64,000 nt of DNA, taken from assembly GCA_964549495.1 (NCBI GenBank), contig CAZJWJ010000016.1:1-64000 (forward strand), in the 5' to 3' direction. Below the pieces are notes generated by a model that saw only the letters and a program-made list of their open reading frames with translations, had not been told where the DNA came from and did no database searches. Numbering within the stretch: the stretch's first letter is position 1; every line of letters begins with the position of its first letter. Source of the stretch: JACKBJ01 sp964549495. GTDB taxonomy: Bacteria; Chloroflexota; Anaerolineae; Epilineales; Epilineaceae. The position numbers were made by a program, and so were the translations under genes. This document shows positions 8,476-17,360 of this stretch, one piece after another.

Positions 8476-10431
8476 TCAGCCTCGATTCGGGCCCCAGGTC
8501 GGCTCCGCGGTCGACTCCGAATCCATCGACCGCTCGGCAAGGACCAGCCAGCCGCTTCCTCGCTCGCCGGCCCGCCCCGACAAGCGCTCGTCGATCGCGA
8601 AGAGCCGGCGCCAGATCCCGTGGACGGCGCCGAGCGCTCCCACTCGACCCACCATCCTGCGCCGCGAGCCATCCGGCAATCGCAGCGCCGGCCGCTGCAC
8701 CAGCCGGTCGTAGAGCCGGCCGAAGGGCCAGCCCCAAGCCTCCAGCCGCCGCGACTCGAAGCCGGCCGACTCGATCCGATCGCGCAGCATCTCGCGCCCG
8801 TATCGCCGGTGATGCCCCACCGCGCGATCGAAGTCGTCCAGGCGCCCGGGACCGGCCGGCACCGTCAGCGCCAGCCGCCGCCCGGGCTCCAGCACGCGCG
8901 CCAGCTCGCGCAGCGCGGCGCGGTCGTCGGCGACGTGTTCCATGAGCTCGCCGGCCGTCGCGCCGGCCAGGCTGCCATCAGCCAAGGGCAGCGCCTCGGC
9001 ATCGGCGACGAAGCCGTGTACGCGATCATCCACCGTCAGCTCCCGAGCCCGACGACGGGTCAGGGCCACCCGCTGCGGGTCGCGATCGAAGGCCAGCACG
9101 CGATGGCCGGTCGCCGCCAGCTTCAAGGCCACCGTACCCGGCCCGCAGCCGGCATCGAGCAGCGGCGCGGCGGCGTCGTCCACCGCTTCGAGTGCCGCCA
9201 CCAATTGATCCGTGCGCCAGTCGTGCCGTGGACCGAGGCCGAGCGCTGCGGTCGAATACGGCGCGCGCGTCGAATGTTCCGCCAGCAAACGCTCCAAGGG
9301 CCCGGCTAGCTGGCGACCGAGCGCCTCGGGCGCAAAGCGCTGGTCGTAGGCTCGCCGGCCGGCCTCGGCCAGGTCCGCCCGCGCCGCCGGATCGTCGGCC
9401 AGCTGCTCGATGGCTCTCGCGAGCGCCTCGGGATCGGCCGCCGGCACGCTGTGGACCTCGACGCCCGGGTGCAGGAGTTCGCGCAAGGCGGGATGGTCGG
9501 CGCTGATCACCGGCCGGCCGGCGGCCAGGGCGGCGTAGACCTTGAAGGGCAGCACGCGTTGCGCCTTGGCCTGCGGTCCGAAGATGCCCAGGCAGATGCC
9601 GGCGCCTTCCACATGCTCGCGGGCCAGCACCTCGGCCGGCCACCAGCCCTCGATCAACCGCAGGTTGGGCAGCTCCAGCGCGGCGGTGCGCGCGCGGATT
9701 CGCGGAAGCTCCTGGCCCTGGCCGACCAGCTCGAAGCAGATGTCGCGGCGATGGCGCAAGCGGTCGGCGGCCTCCAGCACCGTGTCCAGCCCGTGCAAGG
9801 GGATGTACTGGCCGGCGTAGAGGATGCGCAGCGGGCGCCCGGTGCTGGGCGGCTCGGCGCGGTAGGGGGAGACGCTGTCGCGGAAGATGGACGGCGCGCC
9901 GGCCGGCAGCAGGAGGCAGCGCGCGGCTGGCAGGCCCAGCTCGCGCGACCAGGCCGCCCGATGGGCCGGCGTGTCGACCAGCACCCGGTCGGGCAGGGCG
10001 AAGAGCCGGCGCTCGAGGGCCTCGACCAGGCGAAGGCGGGGCGAGCCTGGGGCCAAGAGGCCGCGGTCGCGCAGCGTCTCGCCGATGGAGACCAGCGGGT
10101 CGAAGAGCAGCGGGCGGCCGCGCCGGGCGGAGAGCCAACGGGCCATGGGCAGGTCGAGATGGGCCGTCGAGCCGACGATCATCAGGTCGTAGTCGGAGGC
10201 ACGTCGATGGCGCCTGAGGAGAACGAACCAGACCCGAGCCTGACGCAGGGCCAGGCGTGGTAGCGGGGCACGGACCGCGCGAAGCTTGGCCCGGGTGTCG
10301 GTCCAGAGGGGGACGTGGCAGGTCTCGACCTGCCAGCCGGCGGCGCGCAAGGCGGCTTGCAGGATCGCGTTGCGCCCGCCCTCGGCATCGTAGCTCCCGA
10401 AGTAGAGCGCCCGCCGGCGCGGCGCGCTCAT
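8476..10431 (-). CDS. fusion of GT4 glycosyltransferase and class I SAM methyltransferase
   Basis: This 651-residue protein has two enzymes in one chain. Residues 1-400 form a GT-B family 4 glycosyltransferase: ILYAGQYIPLHGLD opens the second Rossmann domain, and the donor-binding region has PFKVYAALAAGRPVI followed by DPEALARAI. Residues 420-600 form a class I methyltransferase: motif I LLDAGCGPGTVALKLA, then AFDRDP, and a later ELMEHV/LRELARVLEPGR block typical of methyltransferase family 11. It probably adds and O-methylates a sugar in the polysaccharide made by the minus-strand locus. Order of action and substrates are inference. Confidence 0.82.
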   Translation of the reverse strand: MSAPRRRALYFGSYDAEGGRNAILQAALRAAGWQVETCHVPLWTDTRAKLRAVRAPLPRLALRQARVWFVLLRRHRRASDYDLMIVGSTAHLDLPMARWLSARRGRPLLFDPLVSIGETLRDRGLLAPGSPRLRLVEALERRLFALPDRVLVDTPAHRAAWSRELGLPAARCLLLPAGAPSIFRDSVSPYRAEPPSTGRPLRILYAGQYIPLHGLDTVLEAADRLRHRRDICFELVGQGQELPRIRARTAALELPNLRLIEGWWPAEVLAREHVEGAGICLGIFGPQAKAQRVLPFKVYAALAAGRPVISADHPALRELLHPGVEVHSVPAADPEALARAIEQLADDPAARADLAEAGRRAYDQRFAPEALGRQLAGPLERLLAEHSTRAPYSTAALGLGPRHDWRTDQLVAALEAVDDAAAPLLDAGCGPGTVALKLAATGHRVLAFDRDPQRVALTRRRARELTVDDRVHGFVADAEALPLADGSLAGATAGELMEHVADDRAALRELARVLEPGRRLALTVPAGPGRLDDFDRAVGHHRRYGREMLRDRIESAGFESRRLEAWGWPFGRLYDRLVQRPALRLPDGSRRRMVGRVGALGAVHGIWRRLFAIDERLSGRAGERGSGWLVLAERSMDSESTAEPTWGPNRG

Positions 10432-10521
10432 CGGGCCGTCGCTGGCCGCGACCTCGAGTCGAGCCTGCGGACGGTCACCACCGACGTCGGCGGGGTCATG
10501 ACCTCGTCCGACCGGCCCGGA

Positions 10522-11472
10522 TCACAGCCGCGTCCGCTTGACGATCAAGTCGGCCAACAGGCCGATGACCAGGATCTGCAGGCCGGTGACCAAGAGGGCC
10601 AGCGTGACCGATCGCATGGGCGGGATGGGCCAGACCAGCTGGCCGTGCAGCCAGAAGACGTCGACGATCGCGTACTTGGCCGTCGCCAGGGCCAGCAGCG
10701 CCAGCGAGAGCGGGAGGAAGATCTTGAGCGGGTTGAAGTACATCACGGTGCGCACGATCAGGGACAGGTAGTTGTAGCTGTCGCGCAAAGGGTGGAAGGT
10801 CGAATGGCCGACGCGGGGGTAATAGTCGATGGGCAGCCACTCGACCACCAGGCCGCTGGATAGGAAGGAGATGGTGATGGTGCTGACCCAGGAATGGGTG
10901 GTGGGCAGGACCGGCAGGAAGCGCAGGGTCTCGGCCCGCCGCTGGGCGCGCAGGCCGCTGTTGAGGTCGGGGATGCGCGAACCGGTCATGAACTCGGCCA
11001 GGCGGCGCAGGAACCACTTGGCCGGCGTGCGCAAGAGGCGCATCGTGCCGGCCTCGACCCTCCGCGCGCCGATGACCATGTCCGCGCCGGCATCGATCAT
11101 CGCCAGCATCTGGGGCATGCGGTCGTTGGGATAGGTCCGGTCGGCGTCGGTGAAGACCACCACGTCGCCTCGGGCCGCCTTGACGCCCGTGGTGCGCGCC
11201 GCGCCCGTGCCCCGGTTGAAGGGATGCTCGATCAGGCGCACCCATTCGCGCCGGCGCACCACGTCGGCCGTGCCGTCGCTGGAGCCGTCGTCGACCACCA
11301 TGATCTCGTAGCGGTAGCCGCTGTCGTCCATGGCGCGGCGCACGTCGTCCAGATCCTCGCCGATGGCCGCCTCCTCGTTGAAGGCCGGCAGGATCACCGT
11401 CACCTCGACCCGCGCATCGTCGCCGCCGGCATCGGCCGGCACCAATACGCCGCGCTTCGCTTCTCGGGCCAT
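10522..11472 (-). CDS. family 2 glycosyltransferase (dolichol/polyprenyl-phosphate mannosyltransferase-like)
   Basis: This 316-residue protein has a cytosolic GT2 domain followed by two C-terminal membrane helices. Key motifs are VILPAFNEE near residue 27, VVDDGSSDGT near 60, FTDADRTYP (DxD metal/donor site) near 105 and the DLNSGLRA region near 170. This layout is typical of polyprenyl-phosphate sugar synthases that load sugars for GT-C enzymes. The neighbouring 666-residue GT-C-like membrane protein is a plausible consumer. The start ATG at 11472 is supported by AGGAG 6-7 nt upstream. Confidence 0.88.
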   Translation of the reverse strand: MAREAKRGVLVPADAGGDDARVEVTVILPAFNEEAAIGEDLDDVRRAMDDSGYRYEIMVVDDGSSDGTADVVRRREWVRLIEHPFNRGTGAARTTGVKAARGDVVVFTDADRTYPNDRMPQMLAMIDAGADMVIGARRVEAGTMRLLRTPAKWFLRRLAEFMTGSRIPDLNSGLRAQRRAETLRFLPVLPTTHSWVSTITISFLSSGLVVEWLPIDYYPRVGHSTFHPLRDSYNYLSLIVRTVMYFNPLKIFLPLSLALLALATAKYAIVDVFWLHGQLVWPIPPMRSVTLALLVTGLQILVIGLLADLIVKRTRL

Positions 11473-11615
11473 CACGAACTCCTGATAGGGTGGGATTGCT
11501 GGACTCGGATCGATGGCGGACGAATCGCCCGCTCGGAGGGATGACGCAAAGATGCTAGCACCGCTATCACTTCGCGTCGTGCTCGAGCGCTCCCGGATCG
11601 AGGCTCGACCAGGAA

Positions 11616-13616
11616 TCAGATCTCCCGGCCGTAGAAGGGCCAGATCACGCCGAAGACGGCCAAGAGGTCCAAGGCCAGGGCGGCCAGGGCCAGCAGGACG
11701 GGCGCCAGGCGGGGCGCGACGCGCAGGCTCAGCGCGGCGGCGGGCAGGGCGAAGGCCGGCAGGGCCGGCAAGAGGTAGCGGCCCTGGGCTAGCCGGGTCA
11801 GCTCCGTGCCGGCCATGCTGCCGAAGATGGCCAGGGCCAGCGCGATCGGCGCCGCCAGGGCGCAGAGGCGCAGCGCCCGGGCCTCGGGGCCAGGCCGGCC
11901 GGCCAACCAGGCCGGCCGCAGCAGGGCCACGAGCCAGGCCATCAGCACCCAGACCGTCAGGACTCTGGCCAGCCGGTAGTAGCCGCCGCCAGGCCAGACG
12001 TTCAGCCAGCCGAAGCCGCCCCAGAAGGAATCGAAGAGGAAGCCCAGCCCACGGCGGGCAGTGGCCAGGCTGCCGGCCGGGTCGAGCAGGCCCGATCGGG
12101 TGGCGGCCAGCAAGCGCGGCGCGGCCGTGTAACGCAGGACGCCTTGCCAGATCGGATCGCCGAGCCGCCGCGCCCGCTCGGCGCCCCCGTTGCGCAAGCG
12201 CGGCGTCGGGACGTCGCCCGGGGTCGGGCGCTCGGCTGCGCTGGACTCGGCTTCCGCCGCCCGACCCGAGTCCAGGTTCGTCACTTGCAGATCGTCGGCG
12301 TCGAGCGCGGCCATGCCCTCGGCCGTCCCCGCCCCGGGCACGATGGCCACGCGCAGGCGGTCGATGCCGGCCGGCACCCGCAGTTCGACGACGAGTTCTT
12401 GCCAGTCCCGATCCAGCTCGACGGTCTGGCCCCACCAATCATCGGCCTCGCTGTTGACCACCAGTTGCGCGCGCGGCTCCGGCCCGCCCCGGCCATCCCC
12501 GGCGACGCCCCCGGCTCGCCGGACCCAGGCCTCGAAACGCAACGCGCTGCCCGGCTCGACTGCGATCCACTGCTCGAGGTATTGCCAGGCATCCGGCTGA
12601 TCGTCGACGATGCGCAGGCCCAGGCGGCCGCTGCGCGCCGCCTCGGGCCGGCGCTCGGCACCCCAGTCGCGGCCTACCCGATCCCAGCCCGCCGGGCGAT
12701 CCGCCAGGGGCCAGGCGGCGATCCAGGCCGCGGCCAGCAAGGCGACCAAGGACCCGGTCAGGAGGCGGCGGGTCCCGCGCTCGCCGGCCAGCAGGATGGC
12801 ACAGAGCGGCAGCAGGAAGAGCGCGCTGCGCTTGCTCAGGCCGGCCAAGAGGGCCAGCGCGGTCAGCGGGAGGGCCGAGCGGCCCGGGCCGCCGTGGTGA
12901 AAGGCGCGGAAGGCCAAGGCCATCCAAAGGCAGGTGAGCAGGGCGGCCGGCAGGTCGTTGCCCAGCATGCTGCCGGTGAAGCCGAGCATCGGCGCGGTGG
13001 CGACCAGCAGCGCCGTGAGGACCGCGAGCGCCAGGCCCTGCCGATCCGCGCTTCCGAAGGCGCCGGAGGACGGACTCGGGTCGACCGGAGGCTGCGGGGA
13101 GGCGTGGCCGAAGCGCGCCAGGCTCACGGTCCACCAAGCCGCCGCGATCAACAGGAGGGTGAGGAAGACGCTGGTGGCGCGGGCGGCGCGGAGGGATGCC
13201 GACAGGCCCCGCGGCAAGGCCAGCTGGCTGGCCGGCAGGTAGGGCAGGTAGCCCAGCGGCGTCTCGTTGCCCACCTGGCTGGGCGAGTCGCTCAGGCGCG
13301 CCAGATCGTCGAAGCTTCGGGGCGGGGATGCCGGCCGGTCCAATTCGAGCCAGTCGTGCCAGCGCGCTTCCCGCATCGAATCGAGGATGTGCGCTTGGAG
13401 TTCCAGATCGGTCCGCCGGGGCCAGCCCTGCTCGGCGCTCAGCAGCAAGTACTCCATGTGGCTGGGCTCGTCCGGGCCCTGCCAAGCCGGCACCACCCAG
13501 ACCAGCAGCAGCCCGCGCAGCAGCGCGTAGATCAAGAGGGCGCTCAGGAAGCGCCCGCCACCGCGCGGCATCGCGCCCCGCGAGGATGCCCCTAGCGAGA
13601 TCTTGGAGTCGCGCAT
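11616..13616 (-). CDS. polytopic membrane protein, GT-C / DUF2142-like glycosyltransferase candidate
   Basis: This 666-residue protein has roughly ten hydrophobic helices. The first extracytoplasmic loop contains WQGPDEPSHMEYLLL, an acidic motif typical of GT-C enzymes and of DUF2142 membrane proteins. A large soluble domain between helices (about residues 330-480) has beta-rich segments such as SALRFEAWVRRAGG and LVVELRVPAG, resembling a carbohydrate-binding sandwich. It probably transfers polyprenyl-linked sugars outside the membrane, possibly using the product of the GT2 protein encoded downstream. Its ATG lies 8 nt after a TATAAC box on the same strand, so translation may be leaderless. 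Confidence 0.7.
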   Translation of the reverse strand: MRDSKISLGASSRGAMPRGGGRFLSALLIYALLRGLLLVWVVPAWQGPDEPSHMEYLLLSAEQGWPRRTDLELQAHILDSMREARWHDWLELDRPASPPRSFDDLARLSDSPSQVGNETPLGYLPYLPASQLALPRGLSASLRAARATSVFLTLLLIAAAWWTVSLARFGHASPQPPVDPSPSSGAFGSADRQGLALAVLTALLVATAPMLGFTGSMLGNDLPAALLTCLWMALAFRAFHHGGPGRSALPLTALALLAGLSKRSALFLLPLCAILLAGERGTRRLLTGSLVALLAAAWIAAWPLADRPAGWDRVGRDWGAERRPEAARSGRLGLRIVDDQPDAWQYLEQWIAVEPGSALRFEAWVRRAGGVAGDGRGGPEPRAQLVVNSEADDWWGQTVELDRDWQELVVELRVPAGIDRLRVAIVPGAGTAEGMAALDADDLQVTNLDSGRAAEAESSAAERPTPGDVPTPRLRNGGAERARRLGDPIWQGVLRYTAAPRLLAATRSGLLDPAGSLATARRGLGFLFDSFWGGFGWLNVWPGGGYYRLARVLTVWVLMAWLVALLRPAWLAGRPGPEARALRLCALAAPIALALAIFGSMAGTELTRLAQGRYLLPALPAFALPAAALSLRVAPRLAPVLLALAALALDLLAVFGVIWPFYGREI

Positions 13617-13632
13617 GGATTCATGTTATACT
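13603..13632. promoter_or_regulatory. overlapping divergent promoter (TTGGAG / extended TATACT; TATAAC on minus strand)
   Basis: On the plus strand TTGGAG (13603-13608), an 18-bp spacer and TATACT (13627-13632) preceded by TGT form an extended -10 for the small gene at 13685. On the minus strand TATAAC (13630-13625) lies 8 nt before the ATG of the 666-residue membrane protein. The two -10 boxes share bases, so the two directions may compete for polymerase. Confidence 0.5.
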
Positions 13633-13684
13633 TTATCGTTCGGAGTGGGTGCGCCATCGAGCACCCGGTAATGGAGGTGAGCGC

Positions 13685-13996
13685 TTGTTCTTCACGTGGC
13701 CCAACGTGCCCCAGACCGCGATGACCCCGGAACGCTACGAGCAGGTCGAGCGCATTGCCCATGCGCTGCCGCGATGCGATATCGTCGCGGTCGATCGCAA
13801 GGTCATCACGCTGAAGCTTCCGGACTCCGATGAGACCGTGACCGGCGACATCACCCAGAGCGGCTTCACCGTCTACTTCGGCGGATTCGACTGGGTGACC
13901 TATCCTACGCCGGCCCAGCTGCTGCAGCGCTTCCCCGAGTTCCTGCCGCTGCCCCAGCAAGTCTTCGCCGATGGCGAGGAGCCGCTGGATCTCTGA
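13685..13996 (+). CDS. small acidic protein of unknown function
   Basis: This 103-residue protein is not recognised. It starts with TTG, strongly supported by GGAGGTGA ending 4 nt upstream, one of the best Shine-Dalgarno sequences in the window. It also has its own extended -10 promoter. The sequence is mixed alpha/beta with beta-strand-like segments VITLKLP and GFTVYFGGFDWVTY, and no signal peptide or membrane helix. It is the only plus-strand gene inside the long minus-strand polysaccharide locus, so it is expressed independently. Function cannot be inferred. Confidence 0.7.
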   Translation: MFFTWPNVPQTAMTPERYEQVERIAHALPRCDIVAVDRKVITLKLPDSDETVTGDITQSGFTVYFGGFDWVTYPTPAQLLQRFPEFLPLPQQVFADGEEPLDL

Positions 13997-14037
13997 TCCG
14001 GAGCCGGATCCGCCTCCCCGCCGCGCGCGGCGCAGCC

Positions 14038-15066
14038 TCATCTGCTCGGCTCGACGTCCGGGCCCAACACCGCCGCGCCGCCGCCGGCCGCCAGCGAGCG
14101 GTCGGCCGCCTCGAGGATGGCCACCACCCGCCGCCCGCTCCGGCCATCCGAGCGCGGCCTGCGCCCTTCGCGCGCGCAGGCCAGAAAGTGTGCGCATTCG
14201 CGTTTGAGGGGCTCGACCCAATTCAAGCGGGGTGATCGCACGTCGCCGTAGCGGTAGGAGAGCTGGAACTCGCCGTAGCTGTCGGTGTAGGGTGGGATCT
14301 CGACGCCGCGATCGTAGATCGTGATCTTGTCCAAGGGTGCCAGGTCGTCGTAGACCGCCATCTGCCGGTCGCCGACCACCGTCACGCGGCGGATCTTGCA
14401 GGGGTCCAGCCAGCTCAGGTGGGCCTGCGCCGTCACCCCGCCCGGAAAGTCCAGCGTCAGCCAGGCCACGTCCTCGATGCCCGGCTGCACGTAGGATCGC
14501 CCCTCGGCGCGCAGCCGCAGCGGCATCTCTCCGAGCAGGAAGAGCAGGATCGACAGGTCGTGCGGCGCCAGGTCCCAGATCACGTTGATGTCGGGCTGGA
14601 AGAGCCCAAGGTTGACCCGCGTGGCCTGGATGTAGAGGATGCGGCCCAGGCTGCCGTCGCGGACGATCTGGCGCAGGCGCTCGACAGCGGGGTTGTGCTC
14701 GAAGGTGTGGCCGACCATCAGGGTGCGCTTCGCGGACCGGGCGGCGGCCAGCATGGCGTCGGCCTCGGCCAGCGAGGTGGCCAGGGGCTTCTCGACCAGC
14801 ACATGCTTGCCGGCCGCCAGGGCCTGGCAGGCCAGATCGGCATGGCTGGCCGGCGGCGTGGCCACCGCCACCGCCTCGATGCTCGGGTCGTCGAGCAGCC
14901 GGCGATGATCCTCGACCACCCGGGCGCCCGGGTAATGCTCCTCGGCGTGACCGCGGCGTTCGGGGTTCAGATCCGCCACCGCCGCCAGCTCCGACTCGGG
15001 CAGGGCGTGGAAGTTGCGCGCCAGCTTGCTGCCCCAGTAGCCACAGCCGATGACGCCCACCCGCAT
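14038..15066 (-). CDS. Gfo/Idh/MocA-family sugar oxidoreductase
   Basis: This 342-residue NAD(P)-dependent dehydrogenase has the dinucleotide motif GVIGCGYWG at residues 4-12, the family signature HVLVEKPLA near residue 90 and the DLAPHDLSILLFL segment near 175. Together with the DegT aminotransferase of the same locus it resembles the WlbA/WlbC-type pair that oxidises and then aminates a nucleotide sugar at C3, so it may make an amino sugar for the polysaccharide (inference). A GTG at 15132, overlapping the upstream stop as GTGA, would add 22 residues. I prefer the ATG at 15066 because the Rossmann fold then starts at residue 3. Confidence 0.85.
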   Translation of the reverse strand: MRVGVIGCGYWGSKLARNFHALPESELAAVADLNPERRGHAEEHYPGARVVEDHRRLLDDPSIEAVAVATPPASHADLACQALAAGKHVLVEKPLATSLAEADAMLAAARSAKRTLMVGHTFEHNPAVERLRQIVRDGSLGRILYIQATRVNLGLFQPDINVIWDLAPHDLSILLFLLGEMPLRLRAEGRSYVQPGIEDVAWLTLDFPGGVTAQAHLSWLDPCKIRRVTVVGDRQMAVYDDLAPLDKITIYDRGVEIPPYTDSYGEFQLSYRYGDVRSPRLNWVEPLKRECAHFLACAREGRRPRSDGRSGRRVVAILEAADRSLAAGGGAAVLGPDVEPSR

Positions 15067-15128
15067 CGGACGGAGCGAGCGTCCGCTCGTGGGATCCGCG
15101 GCCTCCTCGGCCGGCTGCGGGCGCGCGC

Positions 15129-15806
15129 TCACCGCGCGGGGGGCTCCGACCGGTCCAGCAAGGCCAGCGGGGTGCGCGCCAGCAGGCGCAGGTCCAAGCC
15201 CAGCGAGCGGCGGCGGATGTACTCGAGGTCCAAGTGCACCATGCCGTCGAAGTCGACCCGGTCGCGGCCTTCCACCTGCCACAGGCCGGTGATCCCGGGC
15301 CGCACGGCCAGGCGCTGGTGGTGCCAATCCTGCCAGAGCTCGGCCTCGTAGGGCAGGGCCGGCCGCGGGCCGACCAGGCTCATCTGCCCCGCGAGCACGT
15401 TGAAGAGCTGCGGCAGCTCGTCCAGCCCGCTGGCCCGTAGCCATCGTCCGACACGGGTGACGCGCGGGTCGGCGTCCATGCGCTGCCAGGCCGGGCCCTT
15501 CCGGTCCGGATCGATCAGCCGCTGCACGTGGCGTCGGTGCAGGTCCGGATCGGCATCTAGATGCATGCTGCGCAGCTTGAACATGTCGAAGACCCGCCCG
15601 CCGCGACCCAGCCGGGCCTGGCGGAAGAGGACTGGTCCGGGCGAGTCGATCCGCAGCGCCAGGCCGGCCAGGAGCATGATCGGCAGCGTCAGCGGCAAGG
15701 ACGCCACGACGAGCAGCAGATCGAGCAGGCGCTGGGCATCCAAGCCGCCTTCCGGCTCGGGCCAGCTCAGCTCGACGGTTCCTGGTAGCGTCTCGGGTCG
15801 ATGCAT
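15129..15806 (-). CDS. initiating sugar-phosphate transferase (polyprenyl glycosylphosphotransferase)
   Basis: This 225-residue protein transfers a sugar-1-phosphate to undecaprenyl phosphate, the first step of repeat-unit synthesis. It has one N-terminal hydrophobic helix (about 28-52). The family motifs are FRQARLG...FDMFKLRSM near 60-80, DELPQLFNVLAGQMSLVGPRP near 128-148 and RPGITGLWQVEGRD near 166-180. It is the short (PglC/WcaJ C-terminal-type) form without the extra membrane domain. The ATG at 15806 is 17 bp after the stop of the glycoside hydrolase gene, so the two genes are likely cotranscribed. Confidence 0.92.
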   Translation of the reverse strand: MHRPETLPGTVELSWPEPEGGLDAQRLLDLLLVVASLPLTLPIMLLAGLALRIDSPGPVLFRQARLGRGGRVFDMFKLRSMHLDADPDLHRRHVQRLIDPDRKGPAWQRMDADPRVTRVGRWLRASGLDELPQLFNVLAGQMSLVGPRPALPYEAELWQDWHHQRLAVRPGITGLWQVEGRDRVDFDGMVHLDLEYIRRRSLGLDLRLLARTPLALLDRSEPPAR

Positions 15807-15823
15807 GGCGGGGATGGAGGCGC

Positions 15824-17299
15824 TCAGGGTTGGGCCGGCACGCGGATGAAGACCGGATCGGCGCCGTAGGGCACGCGGGTCATGCCGTCGCTGCGCCCGT
15901 CGGCGGCGTCCTGCAGGCGACGGCGGTTGCCCAGGGCATGGACCCACTCGACCTCGGGCGCCCGGATGTTCAGGCTGGCCTGCCCCGCCTCGGTCCAGGC
16001 CACCGCCAGCCGGTCCTCGCCCTGGCGGAACCAGTAGACCTCGCCCGCCGCCACCGGGTCGCGGGCCGGCCGCTCGGGGATGGCGCCGGCCAACTCGGCC
16101 GAGGCCAGGCGATAGGCGTTCCAGGAAGGCTTGCGCAGGAGGTCGCCGTCGACCAGGCCGCGGGCCGGGTCGTCCACGCCCCAGATGTCGTCGTACTGGA
16201 ACCAGATGGCGGTCTCGATGCCGCCGGCCAAGATACGGGTGTAGAGCTTGGCCACGTAGCGCAGCTGGTCCTCCGGTGTGGCCGGCGGGTAGGGCGGTTC
16301 GGCGGCGCTCCACATGCCGGCCTCGGTGACCATCATCGGCTTGTCGAGCCCATAAGACTGCAGCTTCTTGCGGATGAAGGCGGCCTTGCCCAGGACGTCG
16401 ACGCCGTGCTCGGCGTAGGCCGGCGCGAAGGGCGGGTAGTAGTGAAAGTTCATCACGTCGAAGTAGGGGCCACCGCCGGCGGCCAGCAGATCGTCCAGGA
16501 AGTCCGGATCGAAGGGCCCGTTGTCCGGTAGGAAGGCATCGTGGGCCAGCCCGCCCAGGATGACCCGCGCTTCGGGATTGGCCAGCTTGATGACCGGGTA
16601 GACCCGCCGCAGCATGCGCGCGTAGTCGGCGCCGCGGTGGCCCCAATAGCCCCAGCCGCGGCCCTGCAGCGCGATCTCGGGATCGGCGTTGTCGGGTTCG
16701 TTGTAGAGCTCCCATTCGCGGATGCGGATGCCGCCCGGCGCATCGTCCACGCCATCGCCATCGTAGCGCTCGACGGCCGCCGCCGCGAACCGGGCCAGGG
16801 TGTCCAGGTCATGCGGTGGCCCGCCGGGGTAGTCGGCGGCCCAGGACGGGTTGCCGGAGATCTCGGCGATGATCCGCAGGCCCCGATCGCTGGCCCGGCC
16901 GAATAGCGCGTCGTAGCGCGACCAGTCGTAGCTGGGCGGCTGGCTGCGTTGGGGCTCGATCTCGTCCCAGAAGATGAAGGCGCGCCAGTAGTAGGCTCCC
17001 ACCTCGCGGCTCTCGTCGACCAGGACCGGATCGTGGTAGCGCATCTCCGAGAGCTGCAGTCCGAAGACCGGCGAGCGGTCGCCGAAGGGCTTGGCCGGGC
17101 CGGCCTGCCGTAGGCCCAGCGGCAGGTAGATCGGCGGCATCTCGTCGTCGACCGCCTGTGCCGGGGCGAGGCCCGAGCCGGGATCCGGATCGGGCGCGCC
17201 CTGGGCGCGATGCCCGGGCATGCCCATGGCCAAGAGGGTCGCGATGGCCAAGCCGATGGACATGAGCCTAGCGAGCGGTGGTCGTCGTGTCGATTGCAT
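15824..17299 (-). CDS. secreted clan GH-A glycoside hydrolase (GH39/GH5-like)
   Basis: This 491-residue exported protein has a TIM-barrel hydrolase domain. The signal peptide spans about residues 1-33, followed by an IYLPLGLR motif near residue 57. Predicted catalytic residues are Glu in LYNEPDN near 198 (acid/base) and Glu in VTEAGMW near 325 (nucleophile). HYYPPF near 270 also fits the clan. It lies inside the polysaccharide operon, so it may trim, release or recycle the exported polymer (inference). The ATG at 17299 places the signal peptide at the N-terminus. An in-frame upstream start would overlap the next gene and was rejected. Confidence 0.8.
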   Translation of the reverse strand: MQSTRRPPLARLMSIGLAIATLLAMGMPGHRAQGAPDPDPGSGLAPAQAVDDEMPPIYLPLGLRQAGPAKPFGDRSPVFGLQLSEMRYHDPVLVDESREVGAYYWRAFIFWDEIEPQRSQPPSYDWSRYDALFGRASDRGLRIIAEISGNPSWAADYPGGPPHDLDTLARFAAAAVERYDGDGVDDAPGGIRIREWELYNEPDNADPEIALQGRGWGYWGHRGADYARMLRRVYPVIKLANPEARVILGGLAHDAFLPDNGPFDPDFLDDLLAAGGGPYFDVMNFHYYPPFAPAYAEHGVDVLGKAAFIRKKLQSYGLDKPMMVTEAGMWSAAEPPYPPATPEDQLRYVAKLYTRILAGGIETAIWFQYDDIWGVDDPARGLVDGDLLRKPSWNAYRLASAELAGAIPERPARDPVAAGEVYWFRQGEDRLAVAWTEAGQASLNIRAPEVEWVHALGNRRRLQDAADGRSDGMTRVPYGADPVFIRVPAQP

Positions 17300-17360
17300 G
17301 CGGTTCGGATCCCAGGCTGGCGCTCCCGTCCGGGAGCGATCGAAGCGGCGATCGTTCGTC

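Noticed and set aside
11473..12438. Upstream extension of the GT2 glycosyltransferase frame
   Set aside because: It lies opposite-frame over the 666-residue membrane protein and encodes no recognisable sequence. The ATG at 11472 has a good Shine-Dalgarno.
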